Positions 24,300 to 37,000 of a stretch of DNA of 64,000 bases are shown piece after piece; the stretch's first letter is position 1, and every line of letters starts with the position of its first letter. A model generated the notes under the pieces. That model was given only the letters and a program-made list of their open reading frames with translations. It was not told the DNA's origin and searched no databases. The stretch is from Bimuria novae-zelandiae CBS 107.79. Its lineage: Eukaryota; Ascomycota; Dothideomycetes; Pleosporales; Didymosphaeriaceae. Where the stretch lies: the NCBI GenBank assembly GCA_010015655.1, contig ML976768.1:62001-126000 (forward strand), read 5' to 3'. A program made the translations under genes and the position numbers.

Positions 24300-27200
24300 A
24301 TCGTTGTTATAATCTAGGGTGAAGACTTCGTCTATAGTAGCCCTTATCCATTCTTATAGCCGGACTAGTGGTCCCGGAGCATCTGGCTAGCGGCGGTAAA
24401 AGTCCTCTAGCGCCCCAGGGGCGTTGCGTAAGTCTCGCGCGGGGTACCCAGTATCATCTGGGTCCTATCCGCGCCAGGCCACTTGGTATTATAACTCCTT
24501 CTATTAACTATATAATCGTAAGTCTTTAACTTATTCTACTTTATATTTAGGTTCTCTATTTATCTCTTTTACTTATAGTTTATCTTAATACTAGCTTAAA
24601 AGTAAGTCGTTTACTACCTTGCGTAAGCAATTAGCGGAAAAAAGGTTTACTATTTTATAAATAGGTAAAAAGTTAAAGATATAGCTATAGCCTCTTTCTT
24701 CTAATATTTTAAAAGGACTAACTAACTATAACTTAAGTTTTATTATTAGGGCGTCTATAGCAAAGCCCTTTTTACGTAAAAATATACTATTTTTAATTAA
24801 AAAGTTTATTAACTATTTTTTTAACCTAGATTACTTACTAAGTCCAAGTTATTTTAGCTACTTTTTTAGTAGTCTTATAAACCTTTTATATACGTTTTAG
24901 CAAGGCTCGTGCCCTTTAGGCTTAAGTAGTATTATTTACTATATCTTATAAATCTATTAATAGTAATAAGGGGTTCTAGACTTCCCTACCTATAATAAGC
25001 GTTAATAGGATTATACTAATTATAAAGTGCTATAAGGAGTTATGCGTAAATTTTAGTGCTAGTAAGTACGTACTCTAGTTATTCTAGTATTAGTTAATAT
25101 AAAAATATAGTCTTTAATTTAGTTTTTAGTTTATAACTTTTATTACTTTTTACGTTTATAGATAATATAAGCTGCTATAACGGTGTTATATTTATATTAA
25201 TTTATTAATTTTTACTATAAATCCTAAAATAAAGGGTCCTATATTATTAGTTAACTATAAGTTAGTATAGGTAATAATAGTACCACATGGCGAGAATCTC
25301 ACTAGTGTTATTCTTACGGCCTGGTAGTGTGACGAGCAGGCGGCTAAACTTGTAGATAAAGGCCTATATATAGTTATAGCTAAATTAATCCTTTAGTATA
25401 TCTTTCCTGTCTACCACAACCTATTACCAGACCTTAGAGGGTATTAGTAAAGGATAAAGTAGGCCTAGTAACTTGTCTCGGGCCACCTTGTTCCTTTAGT
25501 AGTTATAATAGTTTTTAATATATCTTTAGATGTCGCGCTTTATTTCTAGCTGTGTATAGTCTTTACAGAGCATATAGATAGCCTTATTCTATCTTAGGGA
25601 TATAAAAACCTTTAGTTTATAAGCTTTATAAATAAATGTCGCATACAGGTGTATGCGGCTGTTAGTTATAGTATTTAAAATAAATAGCTAGCTATTATTT
25701 TAAGACCCTTATAAATAATAAGAGCTCTTTTCTTAGATTAGATTAACTAAATTAGCTTTTTAGAGTTTTTTTAGGGTTTCCTCTTTAGCCTCTATAGCTA
25801 TAATAGCAAAATCTAATTTTTTAAGAAAAATTAAAGCTATAGTGCGCTCCTCCGCTTTATAGGCTTTTACTATTAGTAACTTAGCTATTTTTTATAATAA
25901 AATATTAGTTACTATATTTTTTTAGCCTAGTTAATAAGTAAAGGTTAGGTTAAAGTTAAAAAGAAACTCGGCCTAGCAAATTTATTATTATAATAATATT
26001 TTTTAATTCATAAAGTAGGCTAGCGCCTAGTAGTTAGTAATAACAAAAAACTATAATTTAACTAGCTTAGAATACTAGTACTTTAACGTTTAGACTATAG
26101 CTATTAAATTTTAGTCCTAGATAGGGTATGCTCTCTTAGCGAGAGACATAATCTTAAAGAAATAACCTATAGGCTTCCACACAGTATCTTCCTATTGCTG
26201 CTAGATAACTCCGCCTGTAGCGTTATAGGAGGCATTAGTTTCTACTTTAGTTAATTAATCTGGCTTAAAGAAGGCTAGGACGGATATAGAATAGGCTACT
26301 TTTTTTATTACTTTAAAAGCTTATTACCACTTCTTTCCTATCTCCTATTTTGCATCTTATTTTAGTAGTTAATTTAATAGCTTAGCTATATTACTAGCGT
26401 AATAATAGAACATCTAAATATAGTAATATAGGCTAGTAAAGAACGAAATTATAGATTTATTATTAAGGTTTTTAAACTTTTAGTTCTTAATAGCTTTAAC
26501 TTTTTAAGGGTTAATATAGATACTAACGCTAGCTTCTATTACTATACCTAAGTAATTTACCTTAGCTACGCTAAATCGTGACTTCTTAATATTTTCTTAG
26601 AGATTTACTTAGTTAAGGTAGTAAATTACTTTTTCTACTTATAGCTAGTATTCTTTCTTAGTTTTTAAGTAAATTAATACGTTATCGACGTATGTGCTCG
26701 CGCAAAAATCTAATAATTTATTAATTTAGTAATTAATAAAGGCTTAAAACTATGTAAGGCCTACTTTTAGTCTAAAAGGGAGGACTTTCTACTAAAAGGT
26801 ACTAAACCTAGTGCGGAAAGCCGTTAGATACTAAAAGCCTACTTCTAGTTATAGGTAATAAAAGGCTTAAATTATATTAATTTTAGTAAATAGTCGGGCG
26901 TTATAATAGTTAAAGATCGTGTCCACTATCCATATTACGGGAAAAATATAACTCTTAAGATAGATATTTATCTAGTAGTAATTAATATAGAATTATTAAT
27001 CTTTTAAATATAGTTTTAGGGTAAATAGGACAGGAGCTGCGTGTAGTTTATAGTATAATTTAATAAAGTTAATTTTAAGAAGCTTATTAATAGTTTTCTT
27101 CTTTAATAAAAGATTGTTAAGATCCCAAAGAGGTAGCTATTCTCTAAGGGGCTAAGGTTGGTTCTCGGGCAGGAGTACTAGTAGGACGGGAAAGGGTTAT

Positions 27201-30100
27201 AGTGATAGCTTGCGCCTGTCACTAAAGGCGTTAGTATTAAAGGTGTGTATAGTATAATCAAATTAACAAGGTTGCTTATTTAGATCTAAATAATAGATTA
27301 ATAAACAGGTTAAACACGAATGCCTTAAGGGTATTCGTGTGGGTTTATATATAAGAGGGGTAAACCTTACCGTCTATCTCTCTTTCTATTGTCCCTAGAT
27401 TCTGATAGATGGTCGCGCCGTCCGTGGATGGTGCACCTTCCACAATCTTGGCAGGATGGTATGTCTTGGCTAGATGGTACATCACGTGACCCCGGTTACG
27501 CGACCCCGCCGAGTGTCACTTCTACTAAGGCCCGTTGGTCCTCCGCGTTCCATACATGTTCAGATCCTAACAAAGATATTATACTAGCGTGCGATAGGTT
27601 AGCGGGCCTATAGCTAGTAAAGGCTTTTTAAGCTCTAGTACCACGTCCTCGCTAGGATAATGGGCTAGCAAAGTATTAGCTTCCTTTTTAAAGAAGAAAC
27701 CCTTTAAATATATAATTAGCTTTAGGATCTTCCTTCTTATAGTGTTAATATATTTAGGGTTTTCTTATTTAGGAAACAGGATTACTTTGCCGTCGTAGGT
27801 CTTTTAGGCTTATTATATATTAGCAAGGCATATCTCTTTAGTATTATTTTCTTATCTATCTAGCTCTAGTAGGATAGCTTTTATAGGTATAAGGTAAATA
27901 GTTTATTTTTATCGTGCAAAACCCTTCTCCTCCTAGTAAATCTTATAGACTAAAGCCCGTTACTCCATTCTATTAGTTAGGGCTATTTAATTAGGTGGCT
28001 TAAGGACTATTACTAGGACTAATTTTAGTATCTTATTAATAGAGTCTTAGAGGTGCTATGCAAGGTTTTTTATCCTCTATTCTCTCTTTTCTTAATTTAA
28101 TTTGCTAATTAGCCGTTTATATCGTTAAGGACGACTATTATTAATATTAAAAGCAATAATAAGAGGCTCTTTATTACTAGGTTTAAGTGTTATTATTACT
28201 AGCGTTTGTTGCTTAGCTAGTATCTCCTTAACAATAGGATCTTTCTACTATTAGCTTAGAATATAGTACTACTAATAAAAGCCATTTACTAGCTTGTCCC
28301 CTTAATAAGTATTAGTTTAGTAATTAGAGTTAATTTAGCTATAATGAAAAGTAAGGGGTAGTAGTTTAATTGCCTAGGCAAACCTAGCTAAGGCTAATTT
28401 ATTATCTAGCTAGACTAGATTTATTCTTTTATAGCCTAGATAGAGGCGTTAGCTGCATAACTATCTTATCCTTATAAAGACCTCGTGTGTGGACTTAATA
28501 ATATAGAACTCTGAATCTAGGAAGAGACGTCTATTAATCTTAAAAGATACTACTATTTTTATTTCTACTTAGTCCCTCTTAACTCCTTAATAGTTCTTAA
28601 GGACTAAAAATTTACTTATTTTTATAATATAAGCGCCTAATTATTTCTACGCTTAAGTAGTAGCTCACTTATTAATAATTAATACTACTATTACTTTTAT
28701 ATCTAATAGTACTATAATAGAAAAGCGGGTGCTATTTACTTTAATTTTAGCTAAATAGCTAAAAGTTTTATATTTATATTTCCTATTACTACGCCCTAAG
28801 GATCCTAGTTTAACTATTAAAAAGTTTTTTAATAGTTTTACTTATATTTTAAATTAGAAGTAGAATTAGTTTTTAGTCTTTTTACTACTACTATAGTGTT
28901 GTGGGTCGCCTTCTTTAAACATTTAGCTATAATGTGGCCCTATTCTCCGTACTAGAAGCGGGTACCTGTAAGTAAATAAGTTTTATGCTCTAATAAAGAT
29001 AGTCGCGTTATTAATTTATTAGTAAGCGTATAGTCTATTCTAATAGAGTTACCTCTAGCCCTCTAGTCGGTTTATTTAGATATCTTAACAGGGTAACCAC
29101 CCTTAGTCTTATTTAGTAGAAGGCTTGCATCGCGTTTAGCCACTTATTTCTCGTAGGCGCGTTGTTTAGCATAGGCCACATTTGTCACCTTATAATAGAA
29201 TACTTTATAGCTAACGCCGGGGTCGCGCGTGAGACATATTAGACTTATATTTATATTAGACGGTAGGTGCTCTTATAAGATACCTTTTAGCGCTCTACGT
29301 GTCTTGCTAGCCTATTTTATAAGCTAGTTAAAGGTACTAATAAAGGTAGTAATATTAGAATTAGGTCCTAAGTTATACTCTAACCTTACTAAGGTAGCTT
29401 AAACTTTACTAATATAATATATATTTCTAAAGGCAGCGTTAAGGTATTAAATTATCTTAGTTAGGCTCTTAAATAGATTAGTCTTAAATACCTATTAAGC
29501 AGAAATTATTCTATATACTAAACTTTTTAAATAACTAACTAAATATATTATCTGGCTCTTTTTAGTGCGCTAAATATTTATATCTTTTTTATACTTATTC
29601 TTTATTCTAGTAATCTAGTCCTTAAATTAAAGATTACTCTAGATATCTAAGAACTTAGGAGGGTTAGCTTTATATTCTTTAGCTTTATTATTATATAGGT
29701 AGCTATACTACATAAAGTTAACATTAATAGGCTTAAAGGCCTTTACTATAAATATGCCTAATAGCTTAAAATTGCCTAGGCTAAAAGCGCTATCTACTAG
29801 TATAGGCTCTTACTATTACTACGTTATCTTATTATTTTAATTATTTTATATAGCTGTTTAACTAGCTTGCACTATTACTAACTTAGCCTATAATAATTAG
29901 ACTAGGGCCTAAAGTTTATCTATTTTTAGCTAGTTTACTACTTTAGTAGCTTTAGGCAATGCTTTGTGTGCGTTTTTTTTAATTAACTTTAGCTAATATA
30001 AGAGTAAATAGTATTTCTACTTTATTATTTTCCTCTATTAGTGGCAGGTTTAATTATACTAACTAGTAGCTTATAAAATAGTCTATACTTGCACTCTTAT
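24300..30100 (-). pseudogene. gypsy-3 gag-pol remains
   Basis: Minus-strand reading. A knuckle-like motif (YGE-GHIIAKC) is near 28925-28965, placing gag to the right. Reverse transcriptase lies at about 26550-26830, with FQAFINY-like residues and the active box STYVDNVLIYLK (near 26690), second Asp as Asn. RNase H and integrase follow toward the left. A chromodomain at about 24380-24560 reads YQVAWRG-DPDDTGYPARDLRNAPGALEDFYRR, quite well kept. The other domains are full of stops. Confidence 0.8.
27115..27572 (-). repeat. Solo LTR of the gypsy-2 family, inverted
   Basis: 458 bp, the same length as the gypsy-2 5' LTR, in reverse orientation. It is flanked by AAGAT on both sides (27110-27114 and 27573-27577). 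One LTR with a perfect duplication and no internal region indicates a full insertion that recombined down to one LTR. The left two thirds are RIP-mutated, while the right part (27380-27572) keeps many CA/CG sites. Confidence 0.94.
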
Positions 30101-30219
30101 AAGCGTGTACTTTTATAAGGGTAATTAAAAATTAAAATGCGTATTTATTAATTGCTTATTAGTAAGAGGAGTAAGAGTATTTATTAATTACTTTACAGCG
30201 AGAGAGGAGCTTTAAGTAG

Positions 30220-30385
30220 TGTAATAGCTAGCAAGATATAGCCTTGCGGCTAATAGATTGGCGCTATATACAAAGACTTAAAGCTAAAGAAGAGAAAGGG
30301 ATCGAGGGGGCCGAGTAGGCGGCATATAGTCTGCCGCTATCTAGTAACTGCCATCTCAATGCTGTGACTGCCTTCCCAGTGTAGC
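30220..30385 (-). repeat. gypsy-3 5' LTR, truncated
   Basis: Matches 23944-24109 of the other LTR with mostly transition differences, then similarity stops abruptly at 30385. The missing piece is the U3 start of the 5' LTR. Confidence 0.88.
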
Positions 30386-30694
30386 TGCATGCCAAGAGAA
30401 TCTCTGGAGATCTCCATGGAGAAATGGAACGGAGTAAATGGATATCCATATCTGTCCATGTACATCACTGCTTTGCTCAACCACTGGATGTAAGCTAGTT
30501 CAGCGACCCCATCGTGAGTCTCTTCAACCAACATGACGCTCCCTTTATGTTTTCAAACAGAAAGCGATGGTGGAATTCATAGTTTGGAGGTTGGGGTTCT
30601 GTATATGCGTCGTCATGAACATATTCTTACTCTGCTATTATTTCCTCGGCCTTCGTATCTGGACAGTTATCCACTTCGTCAGTCTCCTATTATG
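30386..30694. other. Normal-GC sequence next to the truncated LTR
   Basis: Not RIP-mutated. Contains a stretch (about 30404-30460) related in inverted orientation to bases 1-60 of the window (CTCCATGGAG, ATGGAACGGA, GGATATCC words). Frames here are short and not recognisable. Confidence 0.4.
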
Positions 30695-31563
30695 CTACGA
30701 GCTCAAGTGTATCCCTGCTTTCCCCGGCCTCATTCTTATCCGGACCGTAGCAACCGGTGAAACTTGGGGGGACCGATACCACATCCTCGTCTTCATGTTC
30801 GCTCGATTCCTCGCTATCTTATATGCTCTCATAATCGGTCTCATAGTTCTCTCATAATCGCTCTCATAGTTTCTCTCATAATCGCTCTTACACAGCCTCT
30901 TATACTCGCTCCCACGCTCCCTCTTATACTCGTTCTCACACTCCCTCCTATACTCGCTCTCACACGCCCTCTTATACTCGCTCCCACGCTCGCTTTCTTC
31001 CTCGTCTTCGTCCCCGTCCTCATAAATGTAGGATGCCAATTCGCTTGGCTCAAAGCTCGGAGTACGTCTCTCACCCCACCGATACATTATCAAGTAAGCA
31101 TTAATCTCAGCTTGGTAGTTGTCTGACTCAATGTTGCACTGGGCAGCGGAAGTGGAAAGTCGCTGGCGGATGATATAGCTCCTCTTGTAAGAACTCCGAC
31201 ATACCAATCGTCGAAAGCCTTAATTGCCTTCTCGCGCCTTTCTCTGCGCGCCACGTAGGTGAGCAAGTCGTGAAATGGTAGTAGTCGACGTGTCGCGGAC
31301 CTCGGAGGTGGCGAAGCGACATCGCGCATCTGTTTTGCTCGGAGCTTCGGGCAGTAAGCCTTCTTGTGCGTGACGTCGCGACAATAAAGGTAACCGCCGA
31401 GGGCATTCAAGCGATCGCGCTCTTCAAGGGTGAGAGTCTGACCAGGTCGTCCTGTGGAGCGCGTGGGATGATGGCGGGAACTAGACTGGGGGACGTTCTG
31501 GAGCTCGCTGGGACCAGCGCTAGGATCGGATTCTGTGTCGAGGCGCGGGCGTTTGTGGCGATG
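30695..31563 (-). pseudogene. Gag-like relic with octapeptide repeats, broken by copia-2
   Basis: Two overlapping minus-strand frames (31090-31563 and 30695-31207) in normal-GC DNA look like parts of one protein joined by an intron or a frameshift; I could not fix the junction. The first contains LEERDRLNALGGYLYCRD and continues to a motif Tyr-x2-Cys-x4-His-x4-Cys (about 31351-31392). This is a Gag CCHC knuckle with its first Cys changed to Tyr. The second has an acidic stretch (EDGDEDEEESE) and then about seven copies of an eight-residue unit like ESEYKREC. The apparent Met at 31632 lies inside the copia-2 LTR, so the true 5' end is lost. Function unknown. Confidence 0.55.
30826..30992 (-). 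repeat. 24-bp minisatellite coding an octapeptide
   Basis: Seven tandem units (one of 23 bp, six of 24 bp) of the type CTCTTATACTCGCTCCCACG plus four bases on the plus strand. On the minus strand they encode x-S-E-Y-K/E-R-x-x. Unit length divisible by three keeps the frame. Confidence 0.85.
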
Positions 31564-31732
31564 TGTCAGATAAGATGCTTGCGTGCGATAAGGTATGATA
31601 ATTGGTGATAATTGTGTCTTTTTCTCTGTCAACTCTGTTGGGTTGGTTTTAACCCCTGGGCTAGTACGATAAGCGCTATAGTCCCTGCTCGATTGTGCAG
31701 ATCCGACCTCAACGCACTCGTTCTATCTAACA
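31564..31732 (-). repeat. copia-2 3' LTR (169 bp)
   Basis: Plus-strand start TGTCAGATAAGATGC, end CTATCTAACA. Compared with 36521-36689 it is less mutated: the right copy has TATTAAATAAGATGC at its start. Confidence 0.94.
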
Positions 31733-31799
31733 CACCCCCTTAGCTTAGAAATCCTTGCAGGCTAAATTATATTTTAGTTTTTTATTATACAAGCGCAAG

Positions 31800-34700
31800 G
31801 TCTTTAAGTTATTCCTAAATCTCCTTAAGAGGCGCTTTATTTGTTACCTTAGGTCTCTCTACTTCTACTAGTCTAAGTTAAGTTAGGAACCTTTCCTACT
31901 TGTTAACTAAGAGGACCTTTATAAAGCCGTTAGCGATTATATCTGCTAATTGCACGTACTCTACCTTTATCTTTCTAGTAGAGACTTCCTGTCTTAGCTA
32001 GTGATTGTAAATGTCAACGTATTATAGTTTAGTCTAGAGCTTGGATATCTCCTTAGTCACCAGTTAAATAGTTTACTTGTTATCGCATTAGATAGTAATT
32101 AACGATAAAAGTAGTTTAATCTACAGTTTGTCTAATAGTCGTGAAATAAAGATTACTTCCTTAGCCACTTATAATAAGGCGAGAAGCTCTGCTTTAGTTA
32201 TTAAGGTTATAATAGTGTCTTGTTTATTTGCTCTCTAGGCAATAAGTCCGTTAAATAGCTTAATAGCGTATCCTTATAAGCTCTTTCTATCTAGTGTGTT
32301 ATCAGCAAATAAAGCATCGCTAGCTACTTAAAGGTAGTTGCCCCCTCTAAGTTACAGTGCTCTCCATCTGGTGCTAGACAAGTATAGTAGTACTCGATCG
32401 GCAGCATTGTGATGTTTAGAGCCTAGATTTAACAGGAACCGAGCCAGCCTTAAGGTTACAAAGGCGATGTCCAGTTAGGTCGTTACTACTACTAATAGAA
32501 GTAATCTAATTTTGCGTTAGTATTTATTAATTTCTAAGGGTGTTGCCAAGCCTGTTCGAGGCTTTAACTTGGTAGTAGCTATTAGGGTATCGTGACGAAT
32601 GTCTTTCTTATTAACTAGTTAACTAATCTTCTCTACGTATGCGGCTTAAGAGAGTTAGATCTTCTAGTAACTTTAGTCCCTAATAACCTCTACGCTAAGA
32701 AACTACTAAAGGTCGTTTCCTCTAGTAAAGATATATTTCTCCCGTAGGCGCTTAATTATTTACTAGGCTTCTTGCTCTTTCTGCTTGTGATATGCTACTA
32801 TAATATTGTCAACGTAGAAGAAGACAACGATTTTGTCTTTAATAAGGCAGTATGGCTCGTGAGGCATAGTTTAGAAGTTAAGAGCTTTAAGTGTTGTGGT
32901 GAATTCTCTCTGCCAGAGGAGTGGTGAGATCCGTAGACTATACAGAGCCTTATTAACTTAGAGGATCGTTCCAGGTTTTCGATAGCTATAGGGCATTCTT
33001 ATGTATACTTCTCAATCTATCGTTGCATAGACAAAGGCGTTCGTGACGTCGTATTGTTTAAGCTCTAAGTCGTAGTGGGCTGCAATTACCATTAGCATTT
33101 AGAATAACCAGCTAGCGAGCGTGGCTGCGTAAGTGTCCTATAAGGTAATATTCTATTATTAATTGCCATGGACGACTAGTCGCGCCTTACACTTTAGCAA
33201 GCGATAGTACTTATCAAGTTTATAGGTGTATACCTACATATAGTTAAGGATCTATTGTCCTGTCAACTTAATCTTCTTTATTAGTACCTTTAACTATAAT
33301 TTTATTTATTAATAGCTTGCAAGATAGGCCTGTTTTACTTCTTTAAATAGTTCACCTATCGGGTGGTCCTTAAGCTTAGTACGGCACGTTAGCAGAGGTA
33401 GGAGTTGACTTTAATAGGGCTTTAAGCCTTTAGTAAGCATTCTTATTATCTTTGCCTTATCTATAATATCCCCTCTATATTTCCTAACGTGGCTGGCTTA
33501 GGTTCCCGCCATGAAGGCTGCTGCCCAGGGGGCAGTCTTAGGCGACCTATATTATATTACTTTAGATTTATTTCTAGCTATTAACTAAGCAAGCAATGCT
33601 ACAGGTGGCGGTGTAGATAGAGGAGTTAGGTAACTGTCTTTAATTTTCCTCCCTTAATAGTAGCCTGGCGGGTCTACTTTGCCTTAATAGTCTAGAAAGT
33701 CCTCAGCGGCCTTATCCTCATAGAAGGACTCTATTTCTAGTTACTAAATAGGAGTTAGTAGTTTAATAGTCCTTATATGCGTGGCTATTTCTTCCAGCGT
33801 ATTATGCATAAGGTTATCTATTAGATCTTTAGTCTTCCCGTTAAATATAGACTACTTGTTAAAGACAACGTCTTAGGTGCTGATTACCTTAGCGAGTGAT
33901 AGTATCTAAATGCGATAGATATTTAAGGATTAGTATTTAACAAGATAGCTAATCTAAGCTTTTGGATCGAGGCGTTGTAAACGTGATTTGCCTTAGTAAG
34001 TGTCGTTGGTTATTGTAAAGGCTTTGCAGCCATACGCCTTTAGGTAGGCGAGATTAGGTTTTTATAGTAAAGTTATAATCCTATTACTAAACGCGACTTA
34101 TGTAAAGAATATCTTATATAGCGTCTTTTAGTTATTCGCGTAATTTAGTGTTTAATTATAGAGGTATACTATAGCTCTTATAACTTTAGGCTATAGTTCC
34201 TAAAATAGGTTAGCGTCGAGTCGCATTGCGCGTGATTTCTCTTTATTTACACCCCCTAAGCGTTTGGCACCTCCGTTCTAAGCTTAGGTATCTAGGGCTA
34301 AAGGCTTAATAATAATTCCTTAGGTTGCTAACTAACGTTTTACTTCTAGTTTAACTATAGTAATTTTATTATCTGCCTTAATAGTCTTAACTATTATGTT
34401 GTAGTAGTTTTTAAGGAATAGGAGGAAGGTCAAAAGGATCTTAATAATTAATTTTGCCGTTCTATTATCTATAAAGTAAAAGTCCCATTATAGTCCTAAG
34501 AATTTATTAGTAATTAATATTTAGCTCTTTTCTTTAGTGACGCTTTACGTTTTGTATATATAGAAATTAATAGTTAGCCTCTCTCTAGGTTCTTTAGTGT
34601 TGATCCGTGGCGCGTGGCTAATCTGTCGTTTTAATTTCGCTCTACTATAGGAGTTATACTTAATTATTGTGATCCCTTTCACGCGCACCTCCTTAGCTTG

Positions 34701-36450
34701 CTACACTAGGTGCTTAATCGCTACTAGTCTAGAGTGTCCTAGTCTCTTGTGCTAGAGCATGGCTAACGCTTTTTATAGTACTCTTTTTATTTAGGAGGTG
34801 ATCTTGCGTGCATAATATAAGGCAGGTAGTAGTAGGTCGTACTTAAGTACCTACTAGTCGTGGATCTTAGTAAGATTCTTAATAATTATATTATCTAGTC
34901 TTCTTAGAGTAGTTAGGTCTATTTGCGTATCCCACTAGATTCCTCTCTATCTTAGTAGTTAAAAAGAGACTAGATTATATAATAAGTTAGGGCAGATAGC
35001 CACGTTATACAGGACTAATTTAGTTATTCTAGACTAACTTTTTATGGTTAGATTAATAGAGCTATATCCTTTTATTTATATCTTCGTATTCCTAGCCTAT
35101 ATATAGTCTCCGGGCATAGGAGGACGAAAGTTATAAATATAATTAGGGTTATTTGTAATATAGCAGGTTAATCTTAAGTCGAGGATAAATAATTGCTTTA
35201 ATAGGTGGTTATTAATTTCTATCCTAACAGGGGCCAAGGTAAACGCGGCGTTAACTTTTAATATTTTTTACCCCTCTAGTTACTTATTAGTGATCTTTAG
35301 CGTTAGAGTATGCGATTATTTAAGAATTAGCGTTTATAATTAGGTTCTACTCTATTCGCGAATTAGCCTTTAGAACGTTGCGTTGTTCTTACGCTTAAAT
35401 TTAATAAGCTCGCTTATAGTCTTATTTAGTTTCTACCATTTAGGAGCTTAGTCTAGGTTAATATAATAGTAATTCCTAATACTATAGCGTTGTCTATAGG
35501 CAGGGCATTTTGCTCCCGCTATTATAGCTAGCTCTTAATCTAAAGGCCACTTAAGCTTAGCATTTTTGCTAGCTATACGTTAATTACGGGGTCTGCCCTA
35601 GTTTTTATTAGATAGCGCGCTTTTAGCATAGGAGGCGTCCTTACTATTACTCTAAGTAGTTACACTACATTTAGCAAGATATAATGCATTATTAAATATA
35701 AAGGCTACTTTGTGTTTTCCTAATCTAAGGGGATAGTTTATTATTATGTGTTCTTAAAAGCGTTTTATTATCTTCTTCCGGCTTATGCTAGCTGCAAATC
35801 GACCATTATCTTAAAAGTTTATAGACTATATAGGAGCAACTTTGTTTACGGCTACTAGAAAGTCTTTTGTAATTACATTTAATTATAATAGTTTAGTAAC
35901 TTAATATATCTCTGCCTTAGTAGCTGCTTAGTTATACTTAGCTAGTTATATATCCTATTGCGACGCGCTTCTTATTAGTTTAAGTAAGATAAGGTATTAA
36001 TCGCGGGCTCGTTCTTATTTAATTTATTTATTAACTCTAACTATTAACTTTAGGTTAATAATCTATTAGCGTAGTAACTTTTCTGGAAGGCAGCACGTGC
36101 GCAATAGGTGTGGCGATATAGTTAACTAGATAAAGGCTATAATGTGTTAGAGGCTTGCTTGTTCCTTCTCGTACTCGTGTCTATTGTTCTTGTATTATTT
36201 AACAAGGATCTTATAGTATTTAAGATCTTCCTTAAACGCCTTTTGTCCTGCTACTAACAGTTTAGTCTATTTTGTTAGGATTTTAATGTTCGCGGCTGTT
36301 GCGTATCTAGCGATTATTAGGGCTCTAATAGCTACTAGTTTTATTATTAACGGGACAGTTACCGTTAGATTAACTTTGTCCTAGATATTATAAATAACGT
36401 ATCTAGCTTGTAGCTGCGTTATCTATCCCGTGTAGTCGGTGTAATCTCTT
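31800..36450 (-). pseudogene. copia-2 gag-pol remains
   Basis: Minus-strand reading, right to left. The protease/pre-integrase region around 34700-35500 includes the zinc-knuckle-like KCPAYRQRY, a LDLRLTCYITNN stretch (normally D-S/T-G), LYNLVSF and HKRLGHSRLVAIKHL. Integrase follows at about 33850-34650. Reverse transcriptase is at about 32650-33400, with the active box FYVDNIIVAYHKQKEQEA (32795-32750). RNase H at about 32080-32220 has TKAELLALL-VAKEVIFISRLLDKL. Stops throughout. Confidence 0.87.
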
Positions 36451-36520
36451 AGTGTTACTATAGGATCGCGGTAAGGTTGCTGCGCTATTTCGTATTAGTT
36501 AAGGCAGTAAGACTCTTAAT

Positions 36521-36689
36521 TATTAAATAAGATGCTTACGTGCGATAAGATATAATAATTAGTAATAATTATGTCTTTTTCTCTATTAACTCTATTAGGT
36601 TGGTTTTAACCCCTAGGCTAGTACGATAAGCGCTGTGGTCCCTGCTCGATTATGCAGATCCGACCTCAACGCACTCGTTCTATCTAACA
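36521..36689 (-). repeat. copia-2 5' LTR (169 bp)
   Basis: Pairs with 31564-31732; followed on the plus strand by CGATG. Confidence 0.94.
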
Positions 36690-36694
36690 CGATG

Positions 36695-37000
36695 ACAAAG
36701 GTTAAATTTTAAAAGAAATAAGTAAACTCTATGATTTCATACTATAAGTTAAATTTTTCTAATACTAAACTTGCTTAAAACTATATATTTACTTATATAA
36801 AATTTCTTAATTTTTATTTTTAAGACCTATTTTTAGACTTTTTCTCCTCTTTTTAAAATACTTTAATATCTTAAAAATCTAAAATTATAAACTTATAGAT
36901 TTCAACTTTTTATATAACTTTAATTAAGAAAGTATATTTTAATATTGCGTAGATAAAAAGTTATAAGGCTTTAAAAATACCTATTTTCTTTGGTTTTCCT
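36695..37000. other. AT-rich edge of the transposon block
   Basis: About 300 bp of very AT-rich sequence that was joined to 31563 before copia-2 inserted. No frame or repeat recognised. Composition switches to normal GC at about 37,000, within a few dozen bases. Confidence 0.6.

Larger units (their letters stand above)
23944..30385 (-). mobile_element. gypsy-3: minus-strand Ty3/gypsy chromovirus, 5' end cut off
   Basis: 3' LTR at 23944-24190 (plus-strand left end), 5' LTR fragment at 30220-30385. A C-rich tract on the plus strand (24192-24203) is the polypurine tract of the minus-strand element. Reading the minus strand from right to left gives gag with a knuckle, reverse transcriptase, RNase H, integrase and a chromodomain. 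The outermost 81 bp of the 5' LTR are missing, so no target duplication can be tested. A solo gypsy-2 LTR interrupts pol. Heavily RIP-mutated internally. Confidence 0.88.
31564..36689 (-). mobile_element. copia-2: minus-strand Ty1/copia retrotransposon
   Basis: 169-bp LTRs at 31564-31732 and 36521-36689, flanked by a perfect CGATG duplication (31559-31563 and 36690-36694). On the plus strand a C-rich tract (31733-31739) follows the left LTR, i.e. a polypurine tract before the 3' LTR of a minus-strand element. Total 5,126 bp, the normal size of a copia element. Pol domains are readable on the minus strand. Inserted in the gag-like relic. Confidence 0.94.
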
